Source of the DNA: B30-G6 sp963701385
GTDB lineage: Bacteria > Desulfobacterota > Desulfobacteria > Desulfobacterales > B30-G6
Direction of reading: 5' to 3'
Assembly (NCBI GenBank): GCA_963701385.1
Contig: CAVOZW010000002.1
Location: forward strand, 176,362 to 240,361
Length of the DNA stretch: 64,000 bases
The notes under the pieces were generated by a model, which worked only from the letters and a program-made list of their open reading frames with translations, made no database searches and had not been told where the DNA came from. Within the stretch, counting starts at the first letter, position 1. Each line of letters begins with the position of its first letter. The position numbers were made by a program, and so were the translations under genes. Positions 35,742 to 42,802 of the stretch are shown piece after piece.

Positions 35742-36275
35742 TTAACCTTTTTGGGACATTCGGGCAACGGTATCTATAATAGTCTGCCGACCATATTTGT
35801 TTGCCAATGATTCCAGTCCTATCTCTATCTCCTCCCGCTGTATTTTCTCCTCTACGACCTCCTCTTCCCTTTCCTCATAATTCAACGCGCCGAATTTGCA
35901 CGCCTGAACACACATCGGTTCCGCCAGTGGAGGTGTATCTTCACACATATCACATTTCAGGGGAAGAGCTGAATCGGGTTCCCTGAACCAGGCCCTCGAA
36001 GAGCAAGATGCTCGGCAGAAGGCACACTCGGAGTATTCCTTTCCGTTAATTGTATAGTGGTTTCTCCCGTTACATTCTGCCTGCGTGTAATTACCGCCGC
36101 GGATCGGAACGTACACATCCCTGATCTCATCCACAAATACCCTTATCCTGGATCTAGCCGGATTAAGGCTGCTGTATCTCGGCACGGAGTGAAACGCGGA
36201 GCATGCCATTTCGCATGACCGGCAACCTGTGCATTTATCAATATCCACTGTTATGTCTTTAATAATTTTCTTCAT
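35742..36275 (-). CDS. Second BamC-like iron-sulfur protein
   Basis: Paralogue of the BamC at 26501, 177 aa. Same cysteine plan: CTGCRSCEMAC, CAFCRASC, CDMC and CVQAC, with ECNGRNHYTINGKEYSE in the middle. It partners the BamB paralogue encoded 105 bases upstream on the same strand. The two form a two-gene unit separate from the main bam operon and probably supply an alternative catalytic module for the shared electron-transfer subunits. Confidence 0.9.
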   Translation of the reverse strand: MKKIIKDITVDIDKCTGCRSCEMACSAFHSVPRYSSLNPARSRIRVFVDEIRDVYVPIRGGNYTQAECNGRNHYTINGKEYSECAFCRASCSSRAWFREPDSALPLKCDMCEDTPPLAEPMCVQACKFGALNYEEREEEVVEEKIQREEIEIGLESLANKYGRQTIIDTVARMSQKG

Positions 36276-36340
36276 GTGATTTTCTACTACTAATAAAGCC
36301 GTTAATATTTAGACACGATCAGTTGTAAACATTTAAGCGT

Positions 36341-36407
36341 CTTCTCTCAATTAGGAGAAAGGGTTCAAGGAGTTTAGGAGTCAAGGGTTCAAGTGTTTGT
36401 TTTCCAG
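36341..36407 (-). repeat. Sequence shared with the tail of the four-helix-bundle pseudogene (42552-42622)
   Basis: The reverse strand here begins with CTGGAAAACAAACACTTG, identical for 18 bases to the + strand at 42552-42569, and remains clearly similar for about 67 bases (CCTTGA, ACTCCT, GAACCCTTTCTCC). It covers the last codons of bamB2, so the end of BamB2 (LENKHLNP) mirrors the end of the four-helix-bundle protein (LENKHLDP). Confidence 0.65.
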
Positions 36408-38333
36408 AACCGGACGTTCTCGGCTATCCTCCCGAATATCGTTCTCTTCGAAATACTCACTCACATAGCCCAGACTCATACTTTCCAGCATTTCTTTGGT
36501 CGGAACACCATCTTTATTCCATCCCTTGAATTCATAATAATCGTCAAGCAGCTTTTGTTCCATTTCCTCGTCACGGACTGCCCAGTGGTCCTCGGGAGGA
36601 CGCTCATCTTTTCTTCTCAGCCCTCTTCTAACATTGATGGCCCTGACCAGTGTCCGAATTCTTTGAAAGGTTTTCCAAAGTTTTTCCTTGTCCATCTCTA
36701 TACCGGTTGCAAGCGCGATAAACTCCGGGATGTTGTTTATATGATAAGCAATATCTCCACCGAACTGACCCCTGAATGATGACACAAATCCACATAGTCC
36801 AATGGCATCATCAATGTAATGCATCGCCTCGTTCCAATCGACAATATCGCAAAAGGCCTGATTGGACATGATATTACGTTTTTCCCATTTTAGAAAATAT
36901 TCCTTAAATTTGTCATCAGGCACTGCATCCCATTTATCGACAAACGCTTCTCTTTCCTCCATGGTCGGCAGAGGATCTTGTGGGAAAGAGCCTTCAATCT
37001 GGGTAATGCTCATTTTTTCGCCCGTGGCGATCATGAGAAAATACGCGGGATTCACCTTACCTAGTTTGATGGGGATCTGTTCAAATTTTTTAGTCGTATT
37101 GTGGTCGTATTTCTCTGCGCCATTCCCAATCCGGCGGGCAGCCCAATAGACGCCATCGGCCAGAATATCCCCAATCCCCTCACGGCGGACGATTTTCTCC
37201 ATCAGGTAGAAAAATCTATCCCCGCTGTCTTCCGGCATATCCGGCATGTCTTTATCCGTCAGGATGCCGACTTCGTAGAGTTCGAGAGCAAAAGCGATCA
37301 CCTGCGGGGTGGAATACGAATCCAGTCCGTATTCCTGTGCCTCCCCGAGAATATCATAGCTGAAATCAAGTTCCTTGAAGGCCGCCATATGATAAGTGTC
37401 TTTTCCGTAACATTTATAGGCGAATCTCTTCCGATCCGGATACTTGATCACATTGCGACATTGCTTTGGACAGTTGTAGCAACTCGTCTGCCGATCCATG
37501 TGATCATATTTCAAATTGCGCCATCTTTCTTCAAGTTCTTTGCTCCAGAAATTTTTTCGCCGGGTACGTGCATTGCCCCAGGCAAAATGGTTGTGATGGA
37601 AACTGTCGTCTTCATCGACCGCCATCCAGTCCCCACACCCATCGCTTTCGGCAATTGTCCTGTGCATATTCAAACTCAGTTCAAAAAGCTTGTCCGGTTG
37701 AGCGATATTGATGTCCCTTGTTCCGCGGATAGCGATGGCCTTCAACCGCTTATCGCCCATGATAACGCCAACCCCGCGAGACGCGCTTGAGTGCCCATGA
37801 TCGAGGGAGGCCATATACACGCGATTTTCACCGGCCAGGCCGATGGCAGCCACCTGGATCTTGTCGTCTTTAAACTCTTTTTTCAGAATGTCGCCGGTTT
37901 CGGTACTACCCTTGCCTCTGAGATGGGCCGCGTCGCGAATTTCCACTTTGTCATTATGTATCCACAGATAAACGAGGTCATCGGCCTTGCCGCGAATGAT
38001 AATTTTGTCGTAGCCGGCATGTTTCATTTCCGGTCCGAAAAATCCCCCCATCAATGAATGGGACATGAGGTTTGTCTGGGGAGAAAAGGTGTTCACCGCG
38101 ACACGGTTGGCTCCGGGAACCGGGGTGGCGTGCAGCAAGCCGGCGCTGAATATGAGCAGGTTATCAGGCGAAAAAGGTTCAACATCAGGTGGAACCCTAT
38201 CCCATAGTATCTTTGCGGCAGTGCCCTGACCACCCAAGTAAAGCGCTGTGTCCTTTGGGTCGGTTTCAACCTTTTCTATGTTTCCTCGGGTTAGATCAAT
38301 TTCTAGATTAAACCCTGTTTCGGCGTACCTCAT
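36381..38333 (-). CDS. Second BamB-like tungsten oxidoreductase subunit (AOR family)
   Basis: Paralogue of the BamB at 24412, 650 aa, aligning without gaps over the first 340 residues. AAAAGGGAA precedes the ATG. Opening MRYAETGFNLEIDLTRGNIE is the BamB hallmark; cofactor loop SRGVGVIMGDKRLKAIAIRG; cluster cysteines C285, C288, C292; active-site region KCYGKDTYHMAAF (C308). The stretch at 244-251 reads SFHHNHFA. Likely reduces an aromatic acyl-CoA different from that of the first BamB. The extreme C-terminus appears to derive from an inserted repeat. Divergent from a MarR-type regulator with a matching operator-like motif upstream of each. Confidence 0.87.
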   Translation of the reverse strand: MRYAETGFNLEIDLTRGNIEKVETDPKDTALYLGGQGTAAKILWDRVPPDVEPFSPDNLLIFSAGLLHATPVPGANRVAVNTFSPQTNLMSHSLMGGFFGPEMKHAGYDKIIIRGKADDLVYLWIHNDKVEIRDAAHLRGKGSTETGDILKKEFKDDKIQVAAIGLAGENRVYMASLDHGHSSASRGVGVIMGDKRLKAIAIRGTRDINIAQPDKLFELSLNMHRTIAESDGCGDWMAVDEDDSFHHNHFAWGNARTRRKNFWSKELEERWRNLKYDHMDRQTSCYNCPKQCRNVIKYPDRKRFAYKCYGKDTYHMAAFKELDFSYDILGEAQEYGLDSYSTPQVIAFALELYEVGILTDKDMPDMPEDSGDRFFYLMEKIVRREGIGDILADGVYWAARRIGNGAEKYDHNTTKKFEQIPIKLGKVNPAYFLMIATGEKMSITQIEGSFPQDPLPTMEEREAFVDKWDAVPDDKFKEYFLKWEKRNIMSNQAFCDIVDWNEAMHYIDDAIGLCGFVSSFRGQFGGDIAYHINNIPEFIALATGIEMDKEKLWKTFQRIRTLVRAINVRRGLRRKDERPPEDHWAVRDEEMEQKLLDDYYEFKGWNKDGVPTKEMLESMSLGYVSEYFEENDIREDSRERPVLENKHLNP

Positions 38334-38431
38334 TTTTCCCTTTTCGTTTATCCGCCATAGATTGGTATCTCTTCATCTCGCACTTTGAAACCTTGCTATG
38401 ATGACGTGTTATAGATAATCGTATTTATTAC

Positions 38432-38458
38432 TTAATCAATTAACTAATTATATATTAA
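38432..38458 (-). promoter_or_regulatory. Candidate MarR operator, copy upstream of bamB2
   Basis: Read on the reverse strand, this 27-base AT-rich motif (TTAATATATAATTAGTTAA then TTGATTAA) matches the + strand motif at 38735-38761 at 23 of 27 positions. Each copy points toward its own gene and is itself an imperfect palindrome, as expected for a MarR dimer. It lies 99 bases before the bamB2 ATG. Confidence 0.6.
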
Positions 38459-38539
38459 GGTTTATGCTCTGTCAAGCGTTCTTCATATTTGGATACGACT
38501 TACTATCAGAAAATCATTTTTAAATATCAACAGAAACAA

Positions 38540-38657
38540 TTGAAGAACCTCGCAGCAAGCTGCGAGGAATCTTCGACCGTAAGGAATTCTGTCTAATTTT
38601 GATTCGCTCGCTAACCCCGCAGCAAGCTACGGGGAATGCGCTCGCTGTTGCGGTTCA
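38540..38657 (+). repeat. Palindromic repeat element, full 118-bp copy A
   Basis: Begins TTGAAGAACCTCGC and ends TTGCGGTTCA. It contains two hairpins: CCTCGCAGCAAGCTGCGAGG (38549-38568) and CCCCGCAGCAAGCTACGGGG (38615-38634). A nearly identical 118-bp copy lies inverted at 53257-53374, a half copy at 48858-48919, and a single related hairpin at 42773-42798. Noncoding; lies between bamB2 and the MarR gene. The remaining intergenic bases (38334-38782) hold the two operator-like motifs and the MarR promoter. Confidence 0.85.
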
Positions 38658-38720
38658 GTATATATCAATTCATGAGCGATCTCACTGGGAAAAACGCTTG
38701 ATTTGCTGTTATTTATTCTA

Positions 38721-38749
38721 TTGACAAATATTAATTAATATATTATTAG
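38721..38749 (+). promoter_or_regulatory. Candidate promoter of the MarR-molybdopterin oxidoreductase-SDR unit
   Basis: TTGACA at 38721-38726, 17-base spacer, TATTAG at 38744-38749. The -10 box lies inside the operator-like motif, so a bound MarR protein would block its own promoter. Confidence 0.45.
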
Positions 38750-38761
38750 TTAACATATTAA
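38735..38761 (+). promoter_or_regulatory. Candidate MarR operator, copy upstream of the MarR gene
   Basis: 27-base motif TTAATATATTATTAGTTAA then CATATTAA; 23 of 27 positions match the copy at 38432-38458 in opposite orientation. It ends 21 bases before the MarR ATG and overlaps the proposed -10 box. Confidence 0.6.
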
Positions 38762-38782
38762 TTTATTTATAGGTTTTTTGCG

Positions 38783-39253
38783 ATGAAAAACAAAAAAACA
38801 GATTGGGGCGGTTACAAAAGCGACCTGGATATAAATGAAAAATTGATGGTTGCCATTGTTAGGGCATCAGAAACCTATAAAAAAGATGCAGATGCCATAT
38901 TCAGAAATTATGGTTTAACGTTCTCACAATACAATGTTCTGCGGGTATTGAGCAATTCCCCCAATGGCAGAAACACGATAACAATTGTCAGCAGGATCAT
39001 GCTGGTTTCTGGTGCCAACATGACCGGAATCGCCAAAAGATTGGAAAAAAATGGATTTATCATCAGAAAGAACGATGCCAATGATGAGCGCATAACATTG
39101 TTGGAAATAACCCCAAAAGGAAAGCAGACCATAAAAAATATCAGCATTGAAAAGGATGATCTCATAGAGACGTGTTTAAAGAGCTTTTCCGAAGAAGAAA
39201 AAAATAGGCTATTGGAGAACATTAAACGTCTATATAAAAAAGCAGATGAATAG
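38783..39253 (+). CDS. MarR family transcriptional regulator
   Basis: 156 aa winged-helix regulator: ILRKYGL-like YGLTFSQYNVLRVLSN, recognition region TIVSRIMLVSGANMTGIAKR, wing with DANDERITLLEITPKGKQ, and dimerization helices at both ends. MarR proteins often respond to aromatic acids or their CoA esters. It is divergent from bamB2-bamC2 and leads a unit with a molybdopterin oxidoreductase (50 bases downstream) and an SDR, so it probably controls both sides through the paired operator-like motifs. Confidence 0.92.
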   Translation: MKNKKTDWGGYKSDLDINEKLMVAIVRASETYKKDADAIFRNYGLTFSQYNVLRVLSNSPNGRNTITIVSRIMLVSGANMTGIAKRLEKNGFIIRKNDANDERITLLEITPKGKQTIKNISIEKDDLIETCLKSFSEEEKNRLLENIKRLYKKADE

Positions 39254-39303
39254 CACCTGGATATGTTACGCTTTGAAAAAATTGTAGTTGAGAGGGAATA
39301 GAT

Positions 39304-41352
39304 ATGGAGAATTCAAAGGAAATATATACAGACTGCACACTGTGTTACCACAGCTGCGGTACCAAGGTGACGGTCAAGGACAGCAAGGCAGTTAAAATAA
39401 GAGGTCTGACATCCCACCCTATAAACAAGGGAAGGCTCTGTCCGAAAGGGGCCAATGCCCTGGATGTGATCTACAGCCCCGATCGACTGAAGCAACCCTT
39501 GAAGTGCGGGAAAAGCGGATTTACTGAGATATCCTGGGAACAGGCGCTGGATGAAATTGCCGAAAAGCTTCTCCGATTGAAAAATACATACGGGGCCCAG
39601 GTGTTTGGAATCTTTTGCGGTTCAATCGGTGTAGAAAACCTGGAGATGTCCACCCTGGTTCACCTACTGCGATCCGGGTTTGGGTCACCAAACTTTTTTT
39701 CCGTGGAGAGTATTTGCTACCGCATGCGCATCCGTACACGACAAATGACTTTTGGCAAGTATCCTACGGAGGAACCGGATTCAAATCTTTATGTTCTCTG
39801 GGGACATAACCCCGACCAGTCTGATTTTCCCCTAAAATTTTTTCTGAAAAAGAACCTGAAAAAAGGTGCCAGTCTGGTTGTTATTGACCCGAAACGTATT
39901 CCGCTCGCCGACAAGGCTGACATGTATTTGCGAATCCGGCCCGGTACGGACGGAGCGCTGGCCCTGGCAATGATGAACGTCATCGTTGAGGAGAAAATTT
40001 ACGACCGTGATTTTGTAGAAAAACACACTTTCGGCTTTGACCAACTTGTCCCTCATGTCCAGAGATACACCCCCGAGTGGGCCGAGGAGATCACATGGAT
40101 AGCAGCCGATGACATTCGCAAACTGGCCAGGCTCTATGCAAGCATCAAGGGAGCCAGCATATTCCAGGGTACATGCACTCAGGACCAAACGGCGAACGGC
40201 ACCCAGAACAGTCGCGCTTTTAGCATCCTTCAGGCAATCACAGGTAACATTAATGTGCCGGGTGGTTGGGTAACCAGCCCGCCGCCGAGATTTGGTCATC
40301 CGGGATACAGTGTAGAGGGCGATCCTCTGGGAAGTGATCAGTATCCGCTGTTTGCGGATCTCTGGGGGCGAAAAGCCCCATACGGCGTGGTAACCATGGT
40401 CCCGGAAAGTATCCCCGAAAAGCTCAAGGCCTTTCTGGTGATCGGTGGTAATCCCCTGGTTTCAATGCCGGACAGCAACTCCTTTAAAGCGGCTTTTCAA
40501 AAATTAGAACTCCTGGTGGTTCACGACCTTTTCATGACCGAGACAGCCCAATCCGCTCATTACATCCTACCGGCTTGCTCGCACCTTGAAAAATGGGGGG
40601 TTGCTTACACCTATAATGTCTGCCATTGCTTACCCTTCCTAATGCTCAGAAAAAAGTGCATTGAACCCCTTGGAAAAAGCTGGTCAGAGTGGAAATTCAT
40701 AACGGAGCTTGCTAAACGGCTGGGACTGGCGGATCGGTTCCCCTGGGCTTCGGAAAAGGAATTTGTTTCATTTATGCTCGACCCGAGCGGCTTGTCTTTT
40801 GACTATCTCTTGAGCGAAAAGCCGGAAGGCGATTTTTATGCCCAAAAAAAATATACAATACCTGATAAACTGTTTCGTACACCCTCCGGAAAGATCGAAA
40901 TCTATAGCGAGACTCTGGAAAAAAAGGGCTTTGATCCCCTGCCCTCATATCTGGAACCAGAACGAGGGCCGGTACGGGGAGACAAAGATTTTTTGATGAA
41001 ATATCCCCTGATCCTCTCCATCGGCAATCGAAACCTCTATTACACCCACAGTCAACAACGTCAAGTGGCGGCGTTACAAAAGATATGCCCCGAGCCACTT
41101 ACTGAGATCGGGCCTGAAACAGCCAAAGAATTCAATATTGAAAATGGTGATCTTATCGTTGTGGAAACAAACACGGGCCAGGTAAGAATGAAGGCTAGCG
41201 TGGATGAGAGGGTAGCGGAAGGAATTGTTTTGGTTCCTCACGGCTGGGGCGGTGACGCCAACGGCAATTTGCTCACTGATGTCACATGCAGAGAGCCAAT
41301 AATGGGATATCCCGATCAGAAATCGCTTCAATGCGCCATTAGAAGGGCTTAG
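39304..41352 (+). CDS. Molybdopterin oxidoreductase of the DMSO-reductase superfamily (formate dehydrogenase/acetylene hydratase-like)
   Basis: 682 aa soluble Mo/W bis-MGD enzyme with no twin-arginine signal, so cytoplasmic. N-terminal [4Fe-4S] cluster C11, C14, C18, C46 (CTLCYHSC, GRLCPKGA). The likely metal ligand is C138 in ESICYRMR, aligned by position with the ligand cysteine of acetylene hydratase. Later motifs: VVIDPKRIPLADKADMYLRI, FLVIGGNPLVSMPDS, and the C-terminal MGD domain (LSIGNRNLYYTHSQQR onward). No membrane or small electron-transfer subunit is encoded beside it. Sits between MarR and SDR genes, next to bamB2C2; a redox or hydration/hydroxyl-transfer step in aromatic metabolism is plausible, but the substrate is unknown. 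Confidence 0.85.
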   Translation: MENSKEIYTDCTLCYHSCGTKVTVKDSKAVKIRGLTSHPINKGRLCPKGANALDVIYSPDRLKQPLKCGKSGFTEISWEQALDEIAEKLLRLKNTYGAQVFGIFCGSIGVENLEMSTLVHLLRSGFGSPNFFSVESICYRMRIRTRQMTFGKYPTEEPDSNLYVLWGHNPDQSDFPLKFFLKKNLKKGASLVVIDPKRIPLADKADMYLRIRPGTDGALALAMMNVIVEEKIYDRDFVEKHTFGFDQLVPHVQRYTPEWAEEITWIAADDIRKLARLYASIKGASIFQGTCTQDQTANGTQNSRAFSILQAITGNINVPGGWVTSPPPRFGHPGYSVEGDPLGSDQYPLFADLWGRKAPYGVVTMVPESIPEKLKAFLVIGGNPLVSMPDSNSFKAAFQKLELLVVHDLFMTETAQSAHYILPACSHLEKWGVAYTYNVCHCLPFLMLRKKCIEPLGKSWSEWKFITELAKRLGLADRFPWASEKEFVSFMLDPSGLSFDYLLSEKPEGDFYAQKKYTIPDKLFRTPSGKIEIYSETLEKKGFDPLPSYLEPERGPVRGDKDFLMKYPLILSIGNRNLYYTHSQQRQVAALQKICPEPLTEIGPETAKEFNIENGDLIVVETNTGQVRMKASVDERVAEGIVLVPHGWGGDANGNLLTDVTCREPIMGYPDQKSLQCAIRRA

Positions 41353-41385
41353 AATATATCTCAGCTTACTGAAGGATTTTCACCG

Positions 41386-42153
41386 ATGACCTTTAACGAA
41401 TTGTTCGTGCTTGATGGCAAGACCGCCCTGATTACGGGTGCTGCTTGCGGCTTGGGAAAAGAGATTGCTCTGGGACTTGCCCGACGTAGTGTATCACTGA
41501 TTCTGGCAGACATCAATCACCCCAAAAAAACAGCTCAACAGATCAAGGAGATAGGCGGTCGCTGTATAACCGTTGAAACGGATATATCTGATGAAACCCA
41601 GGTAATAAGGTTAGCAGAAGAGGCGTCTTCAGAATACGGAAAAGTGGATATACTAATCAATAACGCGGGTGTTTCTCAGTTAAGCTACACACCCACAGAA
41701 GATTTGCCTGTGGAAGAATGGGATACAATCACAGGTGTTAATCTGAGGGGGACATTCCTTTGCTGCAAACACATTGGTAGATTGATGATTAAAAACGGTG
41801 GCGGTAATATAGTGAACATCGCATCCACTGCCGGCATTACCGGGGTCCCCCGTGCACCGGCCTACTGCGCCTCGAAGGCAGGGGTTATACTCCTGACTAA
41901 AAGCCTTGCCCTTGAATGGGCCAGATACAACATCCGCGTCAATGCCATTGCTCCCCATTACCTGGAAACGGATTTGACCAAAGGGCTTAGAAATTCGGAA
42001 GGCGTTTACAACAGCTTGATTAAATCTATCCCTTTGAAGCGGTTTGGGAAGGCATCTGACCTCATTGGAACTGTTCTGCTTTTATCCTCTAATGCATCAG
42101 CTTACATGACAGGGACGGTAATTACGGTTGATGGCGGGTATCTGTCACAATAG
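41386..42153 (+). CDS. Short-chain dehydrogenase/reductase (SDR)
   Basis: 255 aa classical SDR. Cofactor motif TGAACGLGKEIA (T-G-x3-G-x-G), NNAG (residues near 90), catalytic Ser/Tyr/Lys in NIASTAGITG and YCASKAG, and C-terminal YMTGTVITVDGGYLSQ. It reduces or oxidises a hydroxy/keto group with NAD(P)H; many such enzymes in aromatic or alicyclic degradation act on hydroxyacyl-CoA. 33 bases after the molybdopterin enzyme, same transcript. Confidence 0.92.
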   Translation: MTFNELFVLDGKTALITGAACGLGKEIALGLARRSVSLILADINHPKKTAQQIKEIGGRCITVETDISDETQVIRLAEEASSEYGKVDILINNAGVSQLSYTPTEDLPVEEWDTITGVNLRGTFLCCKHIGRLMIKNGGGNIVNIASTAGITGVPRAPAYCASKAGVILLTKSLALEWARYNIRVNAIAPHYLETDLTKGLRNSEGVYNSLIKSIPLKRFGKASDLIGTVLLLSSNASAYMTGTVITVDGGYLSQ

Positions 42154-42187
42154 AAGGGGCCTGAGTGGAGTAATGAAGGGAATCTAG

Positions 42188-42749
42188 TTATTCGGGCTTA
42201 TATTCTTTCTCTTTACCTTGTTCTTTGACATAAGCTTGGATAATCGCCTCACTGCCGGTCTTTCCAACCGTATTCATGAAATATCCATCGGTCCAAAATT
42301 CTCCACCCCACAATTCCTTTTGGATCATCTCCAAAAGAGTTGATCTAAAAAAAGGATTCGAGGGGTCCAGGGGTCCAGGATTCGAGTGATATGCTCAAAA
42401 ATTATAAAGAGTTAAACGTTTGGCAGAAATCGTATAGGCTTTGTTTGCATATATATCTGGTGACTTGGGTTATGTGCAAAAAGAAAGATTTCAGGAATTG
42501 AGAGAGGAAATCGGGGATGTCGAGAGAATGCTGAAAGCAATGATCAAATCCCTGGAAAACAAACACTTGGATCCTTGAATCCTCGACTCCTGGAACCCTT
42601 TCTCCCAACCAATTGGGAGAAGAGCCTTCCTTTTTTACTGATGGTATTCGTTGAAATACTTCACGGGCGGTTATGCTTTTTATTATTCGCACTATTTTCG
42701 TCGGGCTGTATGTTGGTACATTGTGGCTTTTGTGAAGATATATACTCAT
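42188..42749 (-). pseudogene. IS200/IS605-type TnpA (Y1 transposase) remnant, interrupted
   Basis: Two pieces of one transposase on the reverse strand. Piece one (42749 to about 42627) reads NVPTYSPTKIVRIIKSITAR then EVFQRIPSVKKE. Piece two (about 42345 to 42188) reads ELWGGEFWTDGYFMNTVGKT, including the usual LWGG..W..GYF segment with the catalytic tyrosine region, and ends KEQGKEKEYKPE. About 280 bases with a decayed four-helix-bundle gene separate them. The N-terminal third, with the His-hydrophobe-His motif, is missing. Next to the break at the 5' side lies a hairpin of the palindromic repeat family. Confidence 0.8.
42391..42578 (+). pseudogene. Decayed four-helix-bundle protein gene (23S rRNA intervening-sequence protein family)
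   Basis: Opens with ATG and NYKELNVWQKSYRLC, the standard start of this family. The middle is deleted and the frame shifts near 42455; the next frame then gives GDLGYVQKERFQELREEIGD and VERMLKAMIKSLENKHLDP, the family's end. About 60 codons of the usual 115-120 remain. It is bordered by low-complexity GGGGTCCAGG-type and CCTTGAATCCT-type sequence and sits inside the IS200-type transposase remnant. Confidence 0.78.
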
Positions 42750-42772
42750 TTTGCCACAATATCATCTTACAT

Positions 42773-42798
42773 AACTCGCGGCAAGCCGCGGGGAATTA
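42773..42798. repeat. Single hairpin related to the palindromic repeat family
   Basis: CTCGCGGCAAGCCGCGGGG resembles the hairpins of the 118-bp repeat (CCTCGCAGCAAGCTGCGAGG). It lies 5 bases beyond the stop codon of the FGGY kinase gene and at the truncated 5' end of the transposase remnant; it may serve as a 3' end hairpin for the kinase transcript. Confidence 0.5.
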
Positions 42799-42802
42799 GA
42801 CC

